NCBI RefSeq assembly: GCF_900215215.1
Contig: NZ_OBDR01000001.1
Coordinates: 62,001 to 126,000 of the forward strand
Length of the DNA stretch: 64,000 nt
Direction of reading: 5' to 3'
Source of the DNA: Methanohalophilus euhalobius
Lineage (GTDB): Archaea > Halobacteriota > Methanosarcinia > Methanosarcinales > Methanosarcinaceae
Under the pieces are notes generated by a model that did not search any database, was not told the origin of the DNA, and saw only the letters and a list, made by a program, of their open reading frames with translations. This document shows positions 33,678 through 41,775 of the stretch, piece by piece (the stretch's first letter is position 1; each line of letters begins with the position of its first letter). The translations under genes and the position numbers were made by a program.

Positions 33678-33735
33678 TTTCAACACAAATTGAAATGGAC
33701 AGGTATATATACCATAGTTTCAATTAATATTGAAA
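33678..33735. promoter_or_regulatory. Double operator TTTCAA-N6-TTGAAA around a TATA box
   Basis: Two perfect dyads of the same form, TTTCAA-N6-TTGAAA, lie at 33678-33695 and 33718-33735. Their centres are 40 bp apart, close to four helical turns. The TATA box GGTATATATACC (33702-33713) is between them. The second dyad ends 13 bases before the permease start. The geometry suggests cooperative binding by a dimeric repressor, for example of the ArsR type, controlling the permease operon. Confidence 0.65.
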
Positions 33736-33748
33736 TAGAGGTTGCACA

Positions 33749-34792
33749 ATGCCTGACCAATCATTAATTTATCACCTTGCTATCGTAGGACTGGGATCTG
33801 TACAGGAGTATCTGGCACTACATGTACTGCTATGTCTGGTGCCGGCCTTTTTCCTGGCCGGAGCTATAGCATCCCTTTTTTCCAAAGAATCTGTACTGAG
33901 ATTCTTTGGCAATGAGACCCCAAAATACATTTCCTACCCCGTTGCTGCAGTTTCAGGCTGCCTACTTGCAGTATGCAGCTGTACTGTACTTCCGCTTTTT
34001 GCAGGAATCTATCGCAGAGGTGCAGGAATCGGGCCTGCAACTACCTTCCTGTTCTCGGCACCGGCAATAAATATCCTGGCAATTGTCTACACCGCAAAAA
34101 TCCTGGGATATGACCTGGGAGTGGCAAGAGCTGTAATTGCAATCATTCTGTCAATCGCTATTGGACTTACAATGGCGGCAGTATTCGAGCGCCACAGGGA
34201 AAAAAAGGAAGGAATAAAAAATTTTGGTGAAGAAAGGCATGCTCACAGTGCATATCTTTTCCTCCTCCTTCTGGCAATCCTCATTGTTCCGGAGATACTT
34301 ACAGAATGGATTTTGCTGCTAGCCGTGGAAACTGTGCTTGTTATTATAACAGTATTCCTGTCATTCAACTGGTTCCGTAAAGAGGAATTGAAAGACTGGA
34401 TGGCAGAGACATGGTTCCTGGTTAAACAAATAGCACCTCTCCTTTTGCTTGGTGTTTTCTTTGCAGGTATTATGGTGGAACTGCTCCCGGCAGAATATGT
34501 GGCTGCAGTGGTTGGAGGAGCATCATTCGGTGCAAGTTTCATAGCATCGGTTGCCGCAGCATTGATGTATTTCTCCACCCTGACAGAAGTGCCTATAATC
34601 AGCGCCCTTACAGAACTTGGAATGGGAAGAGGGCCGGCCCTGGCAATGTTGCTTGCAGGCCCGGCACTGAGTCTTCCGAATATGATCGTAATCAGCAGGA
34701 TAATGGGAGCAAAAAAAACTTCCCTTTACATAGCTTTGATAGTAGCAGTTGCATCAATCGCCGGCTTTATATTCGGCCTTTATTTTGTATAA
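33749..34792 (+). CDS. Permease of the ArsP/DUF318 family
   Basis: A 347-residue membrane transporter with about eight to ten helices in two halves. The conserved first-half signature is AVSGCLLAVCSCTVLPLFAG, with YRRGAGIGPATTFLFSAPAI after it. The second half has LLLGVFFAGIMVELLP and STLTEVPIISAL. Members of this family export organoarsenicals or other soft-metal compounds, and the CSCT cysteines are conserved. It is the first gene of an operon with a metallophosphoesterase, a thioredoxin-like protein and a putative zinc-binding protein. This gene set commonly travels with ArsR-regulated permeases. Confidence 0.88.
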   Translation: MPDQSLIYHLAIVGLGSVQEYLALHVLLCLVPAFFLAGAIASLFSKESVLRFFGNETPKYISYPVAAVSGCLLAVCSCTVLPLFAGIYRRGAGIGPATTFLFSAPAINILAIVYTAKILGYDLGVARAVIAIILSIAIGLTMAAVFERHREKKEGIKNFGEERHAHSAYLFLLLLAILIVPEILTEWILLLAVETVLVIITVFLSFNWFRKEELKDWMAETWFLVKQIAPLLLLGVFFAGIMVELLPAEYVAAVVGGASFGASFIASVAAALMYFSTLTEVPIISALTELGMGRGPALAMLLAGPALSLPNMIVISRIMGAKKTSLYIALIVAVASIAGFIFGLYFV

Positions 34793-34803
34793 AGAGGTAA
34801 AAT

Positions 34804-35502
34804 ATGAGACTCCTTGTGATTTCGGATATACATGGGAATATGAAAGCCCTGGAAGCTGCAATGGAAATTCCCCATGACGAGGTTATCTGTCTGGGGGACC
34901 TGGTTGATTATGGCCCATCACCCAGAGAGGTAATCGATTTCATGATGGAAAACAATATTCCCGTTATAAAGGGAAACCACGATAGTGCAGTTGCAACAGG
35001 AATTGATTGTGGCTGCAGTTATGAAATCAAGCATCTTTCAATTGCCACCAGGGATTACACAAAAGATCAGCTGGATGATAGCCAGCTGGATTTCCTGAAG
35101 AATCTTCCTGCGAAAATTAAAAAAGAATACAGAGGAGGCAGTGTATTATTTACACATGGAAGTCCCAGATCCTTTTATGAGTATATAAAACCACAAACAC
35201 CTGATGCAGAAGTACAGGAAATGCTGAAAGGAGTTGAAGCGGATATGCTGGTGGTCGGCCATTCCCACATTCCAATGACAAGGAATGTTGGAAATATTAC
35301 CATTGTAAATCCCGGATCAGCAGGACAACCACGGGATGGCATACCCCGGGCATCCTGTGCGGTATTGGATACCGATTCGATGGATTTCAAAGTATACAGG
35401 CTGGAATACGATATGGAAAGTGTAACGGACAAAATAAGAGAAAGAATGCCCCACTGTGATGAACTTATAGCAATACTGGAAAATGCAGGCGTAAACAAAT
35501 AA
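34804..35502 (+). CDS. Metallophosphoesterase, YfcE type
   Basis: A 232-residue calcineurin-like phosphodiesterase. The metal ligands are all visible: SDIHGNMKALEAA, GDLVDYGPSP, GNHD, FTHGSP and GHSH. A C-terminal strand region (CAVLDTDSMDFKVYRLEYD) is typical of YfcE-type proteins. It is cytoplasmic and its natural substrate is unknown. GAGGT precedes the start, 11 bases after the permease stop, so the two are cotranscribed. Confidence 0.93.
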   Translation: MRLLVISDIHGNMKALEAAMEIPHDEVICLGDLVDYGPSPREVIDFMMENNIPVIKGNHDSAVATGIDCGCSYEIKHLSIATRDYTKDQLDDSQLDFLKNLPAKIKKEYRGGSVLFTHGSPRSFYEYIKPQTPDAEVQEMLKGVEADMLVVGHSHIPMTRNVGNITIVNPGSAGQPRDGIPRASCAVLDTDSMDFKVYRLEYDMESVTDKIRERMPHCDELIAILENAGVNK

Positions 35503-35540
35503 GAAAACTAACTGATAGGAAAATGACAGGAGAAAATCAA

Positions 35541-35771
35541 ATGAAAATAGAAATTCTTGGAACCGGATGTGCAAAGTGCAAGAAGACCTTTGAAGTTGTC
35601 GAAAAGGCAGTAAGTGAAGCTGGGATTGAAGCCGAGATCACAAAAGTTGAAGATATAAACAGTATTATGGATTATGGTGTAATGGTAACACCCGCAGTCG
35701 TTGTAGATGGTGATGTAAAGATTGCAGGCAAGATTCCTTCAGTCGATGATGTAAAGGAATGGATACAATAA
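35541..35771 (+). CDS. Thioredoxin-like small redox protein (TM0996/MTH895 type)
   Basis: A 76-residue protein, MKIEILGTGCAKCKKTFEVV, with a CxxC redox site at residues 10-13 and the cis-Pro strand VMVTPAVVVDGDV. This is the compact glutaredoxin-like fold common in methanogens and often found beside permeases of this family. The start at ATG 35541 follows GGAGAAAATCAA; the upstream Met at 35523 is not needed. It probably provides reducing power or sulfur/metal transfer for the operon. Confidence 0.9.
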   Translation: MKIEILGTGCAKCKKTFEVVEKAVSEAGIEAEITKVEDINSIMDYGVMVTPAVVVDGDVKIAGKIPSVDDVKEWIQ

Positions 35772-35784
35772 CCAGAGGGAAAAT

Positions 35785-36147
35785 ATGACCGATAATAACT
35801 GTTGTTGTTCTTCAGTAGTAGGAATATTCCCCTGTTCGGGAGGTTCCAACGTAGGCCAGCTGGCAAATCAGGCAGCAATAGAAATGACCAAAAATGGCAA
35901 GGGAAACATGATGTGTACAGTAGGCATCGGTGGCCGTATTGCAGGCCTTATGAAATCAGCAGAAGGAGTTGATGAGATCGTGGCTATTGATGGATGCCCG
36001 CTAAACTGTGCGAAGAAAACCCTGAAAAATGCCGGGATCGATGTAAATGAACACGTAATCATAACCGAACTTGGCATCAAGAAGAACAAGGATCTGGATC
36101 TCAAACAGGAACAGGTTAATGAAGTCCTTGAAAAAATCAATTCTTAA
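35785..36147 (+). CDS. Putative zinc-binding protein, DGC domain
   Basis: A 120-residue protein with the DGC-domain signature AIDGCPLNCAKKTLKNAGID. Further cysteines are at the N-terminus (NCCCSS, FPCSGGSNVGQL) and in MMCTVGIGG. The family is annotated as putative zinc binding; no function has been established. It is the last gene of the permease operon, with AGAGGG before the start and a 13-base gap after the thioredoxin-like gene. The abundance of thiols suits a soft-metal handling role. Confidence 0.85.
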   Translation: MTDNNCCCSSVVGIFPCSGGSNVGQLANQAAIEMTKNGKGNMMCTVGIGGRIAGLMKSAEGVDEIVAIDGCPLNCAKKTLKNAGIDVNEHVIITELGIKKNKDLDLKQEQVNEVLEKINS

Positions 36148-36194
36148 AGTCCAAATTACTTTATAGAAGGGAATTAACCTTCCATATTTTTTGC

Positions 36195-36731
36195 TCAGTC
36201 ACTATCCATCTTACGATAACCTTCAACAAGCTCCAGGTTCACACTGGAAACTTTGTGTTTAAAATCCATTAGACCCTGATCGACCAATGGCAATTCTGTG
36301 ACATCTTTCTCGCTCAGCACAGTGCGACCTACAGGCACACTTTTGGATGCCGGTAGATGGACACCCTGTACCGTAGCATTATGGAGTACCACCACATCAT
36401 CTTCAAGGACACTGTCAAATACTACCGCACCAAAACCTATGAAACATCTTTTGCCCAACTGGCATGGTCCATGTACGATACACCCATGAGCCAGTGAGGT
36501 ATCTTCATCGATAAAAACTTTAGACCCTTCAACGCCATGAAGAACCACATTGTCCTGAATATTACATCCTTTTCCGATAACAATAGATGCACCCGGTTCA
36601 TCTGCCCGTATTACAGCATTTGGTGCTACAAGGACATCTGCTTCTATCCTCACATTTCCCATTACAACGGCACTGTCAGCAATCCAGGCAGTATCATCGA
36701 TTTGTGGTTTGTCTCCCGCCGGGTTTTCCAT
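36195..36731 (-). CDS. Gamma-class carbonic anhydrase family protein
   Basis: A 178-residue left-handed beta-helix protein. The three zinc-binding histidines are present as His65 (VVLHG), His82 and His87 (LAHGCIVHGP), with the 5-residue spacing of Cam. Arg42 and Asp44 match the conserved Arg-x-Asp pair. The acidic loop of Cam is absent, so it is nearer to CamH or the ferripyochelin-binding-like group. It may hydrate CO2 or bind another ligand. It is divergent from the larB remnant. Confidence 0.9.
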   Translation of the reverse strand: MENPAGDKPQIDDTAWIADSAVVMGNVRIEADVLVAPNAVIRADEPGASIVIGKGCNIQDNVVLHGVEGSKVFIDEDTSLAHGCIVHGPCQLGKRCFIGFGAVVFDSVLEDDVVVLHNATVQGVHLPASKSVPVGRTVLSEKDVTELPLVDQGLMDFKHKVSSVNLELVEGYRKMDSD

Positions 36732-36792
36732 GATTATTTCTCCTGTTGTCCCTATAAGGGATAATTACAACTATAATAGATAGCCAAATATA

Positions 36793-36818
36793 TGAATTAT
36801 ATTGTAATATATAATTCA
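36793..36818. promoter_or_regulatory. Perfect 10-bp inverted repeat in the larB promoter
   Basis: TGAATTATAT and ATATAATTCA flank the spacer TGTAAT, 22 bases before the larB ATG. The segment includes TATA-like sequence, so the dyad would occlude the promoter if bound. It could equally form a stem in RNA. It lies between divergent genes and might serve both. Confidence 0.5.
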
Positions 36819-36840
36819 TTACAGGATAGAGAGGTCAGCA

Positions 36841-37568
36841 ATGAATCTCAAAAATCTTCTTCAAAAATACAAAAACGGTGAAGTCGGAATTGATGACACC
36901 CAGGCCTGTATCCGGTCCCTGGGTTATGTTCCTGTATGTAATGTCGCCAACATCGATACCTTCAGGAAACACAGGACAGGCATCATGGAAGCAGTACTTG
37001 CAGAAGGAAAAACACCGGAAGATATTCTGGAAATTGCAAAAGCCCAGATTAAGGCTACAGGTCGTGTCCTTATAACCCGCCTTAATGAAGATCAAACCTC
37101 ATGCATGAATAATGAATTTGGCAGTGAACGGATAGATTGGGGAATCCATCACAGGACTGCAGCTGTGCATGACGGGACACCCATCATAAAGACCGGAGGT
37201 GTTGTGGCTATAATTTCAGCCGGTACTGCTGATATCAATGTTGCAGAAGAAGCACGGATGACGGCAGCGGAGATGGGATGTGAGACTGTGAAGATAAATG
37301 ATGTGGGAGTTGCCGCCGGCCGGGAGGGTAACATTACCAACCGTGGTATAGAGCCTTTTTGATGTACCTGTAATAGGCCTGCCTGTATCCACCGGATATG
37401 GAAGAGGGGCAGGGTGAAGCTGCCCTGTATTCAATGCTACAGTCATGCTCGGTTCTGTCTGTTGTTAACATCGATGCAGGTTTTGTTGCCGGCTCATTCG
37501 CAGGCAGGATCGCAAATACGGTTGCTGATGCACGAGAACAGACTGATTCAGTAGTTATTGAGAATTAA
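36841..37568 (+). pseudogene. larB: Degenerate larB (nickel-pincer cofactor biosynthesis, AIR carboxylase-like)
   Basis: The 5' part (to TGA 37363) reads MNLKNLLQKYKNGEVGIDDT and GGVVAIISAGTADINVAEEA, as in LarB, the enzyme that carboxylates nicotinate adenine dinucleotide. After GREG there is an extra base. A second frame then continues LPTVV, TAG at 37349-37351, SLFDVPVIGLPVSTGYGRGAG. After another extra base near 37415, a third frame gives EAALYSMLQSCSVLSVVNID and so on to TAA 37566-37568. About 25 residues between DVGVA and AGREG also appear deleted. The 5' ribosome site (GAGGTCA) is intact. The gene cannot make a full LarB. Confidence 0.8.
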
Positions 37569-37582
37569 CAAGGCCGATCATC

Positions 37583-37835
37583 ATGAAAATTCTACTGTTC
37601 GATCCGTTCTCCGGTGCTGCCGGAGATATGATTATAGGTTCATTGATTTCACTCGGCGCCGATGGAAACAAAGTAAAAGAGACTCTCGAATCAATACTTG
37701 ATTACACCAGACAGTGGCATATTACATATCTCAGCAGAATATGATGATTGTAAAGAAGTCTCAAAAATTAGCGGAATTCCGGTCAGGGAAATTATAAGAA
37801 AAGCCCAAACAAAGGCCAGAGATAAATATGAATGA
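37583..37835 (+). pseudogene. larC: Degenerate larC fragment (nickel insertion protein)
   Basis: The start [20 protein letters not shown] is the unmistakable N-terminus of LarC (DUF111), which inserts nickel into the pincer cofactor. After about 40 codons the sequence diverges and stops at TGA 37742. A different frame then reads [20 protein letters not shown] and ends at TGA 37833-37835, matching the LarC C-terminus. The whole middle of about 300 residues is deleted. It lies 15 bases after larB, preserving the original gene order larB-larC. Confidence 0.75.
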
Positions 37836-37877
37836 AATTCGAATTTCATTACCTTTAAACGCATGGGCCAATCTAAA

Positions 37878-38018
37878 TTAAACTTTGTCTTCTTCATTTG
37901 ATAGGCGACTTCCCTCGTAATAATCCTGCTGCTTTGCTATTTTATTGAATTTTTTGCAGGCACGAACCCATAAACAAAGAGGTCTCTCACTGTTTTTCTT
38001 ACATGTTTTAAGAGCCAT
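37878..38018 (-). CDS. Small cysteine-containing basic protein (46 aa), unknown
   Basis: A 46-residue frame beginning MALKTCKKNSERPLCLWVRA and continuing with CKKFNKIAKQQDYYEG to TAA. The three cysteines (6, 15, 21) and the basic first half could support nucleic acid or metal binding. A strong ribosome site (GGAGGTATTTT) stands at the right distance from the ATG, which is the main reason to call it a gene. I do not recognise the family. It stands alone downstream of, and on the opposite strand from, the larC remnant. Confidence 0.6.
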   Translation of the reverse strand: MALKTCKKNSERPLCLWVRACKKFNKIAKQQDYYEGSRLSNEEDKV

Positions 38019-38109
38019 AAAATACCTCCAGATTAAATTTGAACAAGACTAGATTTAAAGTTTTTCACTGGATATGGATATTAAAAGTATGCATAAAACA
38101 GGGTGGAAA

Positions 38110-38352
38110 TTAATTTAGTGATGTCAGAGTGACCATTTCAGATGCTACTTTGATAAGCCTATACCAGGTATTCAATGTGGACCTCATCGATATTAGGTCA
38201 TCTGATGTAACTTTCATTATCAACTGATAGTCTTTGACATCTATTTCTATTGATGAACGATCTGTAACCAATCTATCCAATTCTGGTTTTACAGACAGGT
38301 ACAATTTAAGGGCATCCGGAGTTTCAATGATTGTTTCTGAAGATGAATCCAT
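38110..38352 (-). CDS. pcc1: KEOPS complex subunit Pcc1
   Basis: An 80-residue protein with the Pcc1 layout: LYLSVKPELDRL, strand SSIEIDVKDYQLIMKVTSDD, and helix LISMRSTLNTWYRLIKVASE. Pcc1 is the dimerisation subunit of KEOPS, which makes N6-threonylcarbamoyladenosine at position 37 of tRNAs decoding ANN codons. It ends the exosome superoperon, two bases after the Brix gene, which is its usual position in methanogens. Confidence 0.85.
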   Translation of the reverse strand: MDSSSETIIETPDALKLYLSVKPELDRLVTDRSSIEIDVKDYQLIMKVTSDDLISMRSTLNTWYRLIKVASEMVTLTSLN

Positions 38353-38354
38353 AC

Positions 38355-38807
38355 TTAATCATCCGTTGTCTTGAACCCCTTTATCTTTAGATTGAATAGA
38401 TTATTGCCATTACAATAAAAGCTCATTAGGTCATCAGCTACCTGAATAGAACACCTGGAGTTATTATTACCCTCAGGTAATAAATCAGCGAGGAATCCTG
38501 CCAGTTTACCACTGCCTTTAATGGACGGCATACTGTCCTTTGAAGAGGATTTTTTGGGCTTGTCATAAAATACAACATTCATCCATATGGATAATTGCTG
38601 TTGCCCTTCACTATCCAAAAATGTCATACTGGCAGGATTGCCATGATATTGCCCTACAATAAGCAGGGTTTCAGCATCCATACCATACAGTATATCCTCC
38701 AAACCACTTTTACCCCGTGTGACATACTCGCAGTTAAAAAAAGATGCAAGATATTTACAAAGGGTACGGGTTGGAGGTGAAGGAGAGCGTGATGAGGAAA
38801 TTAACAT
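38355..38807 (-). CDS. Archaeal Brix (Imp4-like) domain protein
   Basis: A 150-residue Brix-domain protein starting MLISSSRSPSPPTRTLCKYL, then YVTRGKSGLEDIL and LLIVGQYHGNPASMTFLD. Archaeal Brix proteins resemble Imp4/Rpf1 and are thought to assist rRNA processing and ribosome assembly. The ATG follows GAGTGAGAGG and lies four bases after the rpo12 stop, so the genes are coupled. The C-terminus is less conserved. Confidence 0.85.
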   Translation of the reverse strand: MLISSSRSPSPPTRTLCKYLASFFNCEYVTRGKSGLEDILYGMDAETLLIVGQYHGNPASMTFLDSEGQQQLSIWMNVVFYDKPKKSSSKDSMPSIKGSGKLAGFLADLLPEGNNNSRCSIQVADDLMSFYCNGNNLFNLKIKGFKTTDD

Positions 38808-38811
38808 CCTC

Positions 38812-38949
38812 TCACTCTGCTTTCAATGTCTTTATAGTGGTAGGTCTTCCTTTTACAAGAATACGATTCCCACAATAAGGACAGCGTATTCCAGTGTACT
38901 GGTAGTCAATTTCAACTGCTCTTTTACACCGGGTACATTTATAATCCAT
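38812..38949 (-). CDS. rpoP: DNA-directed RNA polymerase subunit Rpo12 (RpoP)
   Basis: A 45-residue zinc-ribbon protein, [20 protein letters not shown] followed by [16 protein letters not shown]. The CxxC ... CxxC pairs bind one zinc. It corresponds to eukaryotic Rpb12 and anchors Rpo3/Rpo10 in the polymerase. The length is typical. It lies between L37Ae (five bases upstream) and Brix in the conserved superoperon. Confidence 0.92.
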   Translation of the reverse strand: MDYKCTRCKRAVEIDYQYTGIRCPYCGNRILVKGRPTTIKTLKAE

Positions 38950-38954
38950 ATCTA

Positions 38955-39242
38955 TTACTCAACCTGTTCGACTGCTTTCTTAACGGTTCTGGATATCGTT
39001 TTGCCCACAGAAGTGGATGGGGTGTATGTACCACCTGCAAAGGTGTGGCCACATTTCCTGCATTCCCAGATACCTGTACCGACCCTTTTTACAGTAGGTC
39101 TGTCACATTTCACACAGGTATGTGGCATATGTGTCCGTTCTTCGATATCTCCAACAAGTTTACGATCCTTACGACCGTACCTGGTACCGTACCTTCCTGC
39201 TGAACGGGAAACCCTTCCCTTTTTTGAATACTTTTTTGCCAT
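38955..39242 (-). CDS. rpl37ae: Large-subunit ribosomal protein L37Ae
   Basis: A 95-residue basic protein. It begins [20 protein letters not shown] and has the zinc ribbon [20 protein letters not shown] with KCGHTFAGG. This is L37Ae (eL43), which binds 23S rRNA. Length and both CxxC pairs are as expected. It is cotranscribed with rrp42 upstream and rpoP downstream. Confidence 0.96.
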   Translation of the reverse strand: MAKKYSKKGRVSRSAGRYGTRYGRKDRKLVGDIEERTHMPHTCVKCDRPTVKRVGTGIWECRKCGHTFAGGTYTPSTSVGKTISRTVKKAVEQVE

Positions 39243-39285
39243 GATAATTGTCTCCTTGGATGGTATGATCTAAAAACCCTGTTAC

Positions 39286-40071
39286 TCATATTTCCAATAA
39301 ATACTTTTCTCGTATAATCTCGCCTTTTTCCTTCGCGATCTTACTTGCCTTAACAACTTGTGCCGGTGTCAAACTACCTGAACCACTTTTTTGCATTGAA
39401 CAAATGGAACCGTCCTGATTAGAGGATATGGTAATTCTTGTTTCACATACTGATTCTTCACCATAAGTGGGATCTAACACCATTTCATCACCAATCTTGA
39501 CCAGTGATATACCCACAGGCATTTCACGCACAGGCATGGGGTAATCTTCACCTTTTCCTTCTCTTTCAGAAGGTACTGTTGTGGTCATAAGGGCAGCGAT
39601 TGCACCCAGGGATGCGGCATCAAGTATATTTCCGGAATTATTCAGAACATGGACATCAATGAAAACCATCCATACCTCTTCGCCTTCCGTAATACAGAGC
39701 TTGTTTATATCTATTGCGCCAGATTCCCTTATGCCTCTATCTACAATCCTGGCCATCTCGATAGCTTTCTCTCTTGGAGGACCTGCTTCAAAGTCAGGTG
39801 AAGCAATTGGATTAAGTTCCATATTGGTAATGATAACTCCTTCTGTAGGACTATCGGGGAAAGGAGTACCAACCTGCATTTTGACACCCACCATTACCTG
39901 GGTATCCCCATACTGCACCATTGCAGAGCCTTCTGCCTTATCAATAATACCTGTTTCAAGAGCAATATCCCTTAACTCATTGAATTGGCGACCGTCTTCA
40001 CGTTCACCCTTGAGCATAAGGTTGTAAATATAATCCCGTTTCAGTCTGGAAATAACCTCACTGCCGCTCAT
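39286..40071 (-). CDS. rrp42: Exosome complex subunit Rrp42
   Basis: A 261-residue RNase PH-fold protein, [20 protein letters not shown], with [12 protein letters not shown] and [18 protein letters not shown]. Rrp42 is the non-catalytic partner of Rrp41 in the hexameric ring of the archaeal exosome. It lacks the phosphate-binding RR pair and catalytic Asp. I start at ATG 40071, preceded by GAGGGTGA; it overlaps the end of rrp41 by 14 bases, indicating coupling. Confidence 0.96.
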   Translation of the reverse strand: MSGSEVISRLKRDYIYNLMLKGEREDGRQFNELRDIALETGIIDKAEGSAMVQYGDTQVMVGVKMQVGTPFPDSPTEGVIITNMELNPIASPDFEAGPPREKAIEMARIVDRGIRESGAIDINKLCITEGEEVWMVFIDVHVLNNSGNILDAASLGAIAALMTTTVPSEREGKGEDYPMPVREMPVGISLVKIGDEMVLDPTYGEESVCETRITISSNQDGSICSMQKSGSGSLTPAQVVKASKIAKEKGEIIREKYLLEI

Positions 40072-40945
40072 CTTCTTCACCCTCATCCTCTTCGGTTACA
40101 TCATTTTCATCCGAGTTTTCTGCTTCAGATTCTTCATTGTCGAATGAGTTATCCCTTTCTTCGTCTTCCTCTTCTTCTGGTTCAGGGACTTCTTCTGGAC
40201 TTTCCTCTTCAGCTTCTTCGCCTTCTTCATCCTCATTCCCATATCTGGAAACAAGGGCTTCACGCTGAATTTCAAGAATTTGCTGGCAGCCTTTTTTAAC
40301 CATCTCCAGGCCTTCTTCAAGTTCTTCAGGAGTAAGGTGACCATCCATCTGGAGAAGAGTTATTTCCCCATCCTGGGTCATTGCGACAGGAAGATCAGCC
40401 TGACCATAATTATCTTCTGGTTTGTTGAGATCAAGAACAAGCTGCCCATCAACTTTGCCTACTGCACAGGCCGAAACAAGCCCTTTCATGGGTATGCCAG
40501 CATCTGCAAGAGCAAGTGTTGCTGCATTGATAGCAGCGGTCCTGGTCCCTGCATCGGCCTGTAATACTTCTGCGAATACATCTATTACAGCACCGGGATA
40601 ATATTGTGTCATCACAACAGGTTCAAAAGCTTCTCCACTGACTTTGGATATCTCAGTACTTCTTCTGCTTGGGCCCGGTCTTATCCTATCTTCCACAGAA
40701 AAAGAGGCCATATTATACTTGTAGCGCACAAGTACTTCATTGGGTTTCTGCATCCTTCTCGGGTGCAGTTCCCGGGGGCCATAAACTGCTGCAAGCACCT
40801 TATTATTTCCCCATTCAAGGTAACATGAGCCATCGGCTCTTGAAAGCACACCCATCTCTACTTTCATGGGTCGGATCTCATCAACACGCCTTCCATCAAG
40901 GCGAAGACCCTCATCATCAATAAAACGTTCCGGTTTATCACTCAT
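40058..40945 (-). CDS. rrp41: Exosome complex catalytic subunit Rrp41 with acidic tail
   Basis: A 295-residue 3'-5' phosphorolytic exoribonuclease. The RNase PH core includes [31 protein letters not shown] (the phosphate-binding Arg pair) and [17 protein letters not shown] (catalytic Asp). The first 235 residues cover the normal enzyme. The last 55-60 are almost entirely Glu, Asp, Ser and Asn, an acidic low-complexity tail beyond the usual end. The tail may be a halophile adaptation or a protein-binding region. It pairs with Rrp42 (overlapping downstream) and with Rrp4 upstream. Confidence 0.97.
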   Translation of the reverse strand: MSDKPERFIDDEGLRLDGRRVDEIRPMKVEMGVLSRADGSCYLEWGNNKVLAAVYGPRELHPRRMQKPNEVLVRYKYNMASFSVEDRIRPGPSRRSTEISKVSGEAFEPVVMTQYYPGAVIDVFAEVLQADAGTRTAAINAATLALADAGIPMKGLVSACAVGKVDGQLVLDLNKPEDNYGQADLPVAMTQDGEITLLQMDGHLTPEELEEGLEMVKKGCQQILEIQREALVSRYGNEDEEGEEAEEESPEEVPEPEEEEDEERDNSFDNEESEAENSDENDVTEEDEGEEDERQ

Positions 40946-40995
40946 TACAAGTTCTCCAAAATCCTGCTCAGTATATTAAATATTAAAAGGGCTGC

Positions 40996-41763
40996 TCAAC
41001 TTTCATCTTCATCACTAAGCAGCATATCTACTTTTCGGCAAGCGTCTTCTGTGTAGTCCTTTTTACTACTGGTAAATGGTACAGGTTTTTCCTTTTCCTC
41101 GATTTCATCGGATTCTTCATAACGCAGGAAAGCACTAATATGGTTGGTCAATCCTGATGTGTGGGATTTATTTTCGATAATCTCTATGGCCTGTGTCAGC
41201 CTGTTTATATCTTCATCTTTACCCTTTAACCATATCCTTCCGTTTTGCCCTATGAAAATGTCACAATTGGATTCCTTTTTGAGCATTGAAACCATGGATC
41301 CATTATGCCCGATGATACGTGGAACCTTCGTAGTGGATACATCTATAATCCTGCCTTCATCCAGACGGCGAAGACCTCGATCCTTCATTGAAAGTTCTAC
41401 TTTCATGGAAGTATTAACATCTTTTATACGCAAAATCGCACAGTCCCCGATGCCTATTTCTTTTCGCATCATTGAACTATCCACCCTTTTGGGATATTCA
41501 GATACATGAAGAAGTCCGTCATACGGGGAGCCGATATCAAATATCCAGTTTGATGAAGTTACTTCTATTACATACCCAATCACATAATCCCTGGGGGACG
41601 GTATGTACTTACCTGAAAAAGGAACAACTGTTACACGATTCTTATCATTGGCTACCCCGTAGAACAGTGAATATACTTTGCCGTCCTGCACATACGTACC
41701 TGTTCCAGCTTGCTTTTCATTTTCGGAAAGCATCAGACCGGGATAAACGATTTTGCGTTTCAT
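40996..41763 (-). CDS. rrp4: Exosome complex RNA-binding cap subunit Rrp4
   Basis: A 255-residue cap protein. It has an N-terminal domain (KIVYPGLMLSENEKQAGTGT), an S1 domain at about 60-130 (DYVIGYVIEVTSSNWIFDIG) and a KH domain at about 140-200 (PRIIGHNGSMVSMLKKES with its GxxG). The cap recruits RNA to the Rrp41/Rrp42 ring. The C-terminus is extended and charged. It sits 13 bases after SBDS in the superoperon. Confidence 0.96.
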   Translation of the reverse strand: MKRKIVYPGLMLSENEKQAGTGTYVQDGKVYSLFYGVANDKNRVTVVPFSGKYIPSPRDYVIGYVIEVTSSNWIFDIGSPYDGLLHVSEYPKRVDSSMMRKEIGIGDCAILRIKDVNTSMKVELSMKDRGLRRLDEGRIIDVSTTKVPRIIGHNGSMVSMLKKESNCDIFIGQNGRIWLKGKDEDINRLTQAIEIIENKSHTSGLTNHISAFLRYEESDEIEEKEKPVPFTSSKKDYTEDACRKVDMLLSDEDES

Positions 41764-41775
41764 CCTGAAATCCCC

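Noticed and set aside
37691-37897. Minus-strand frame with a hydrophobic stretch
   Set aside because: It runs across the larC remnant on the other strand and has no ribosome site; the smaller 37878-38018 frame has far better support.
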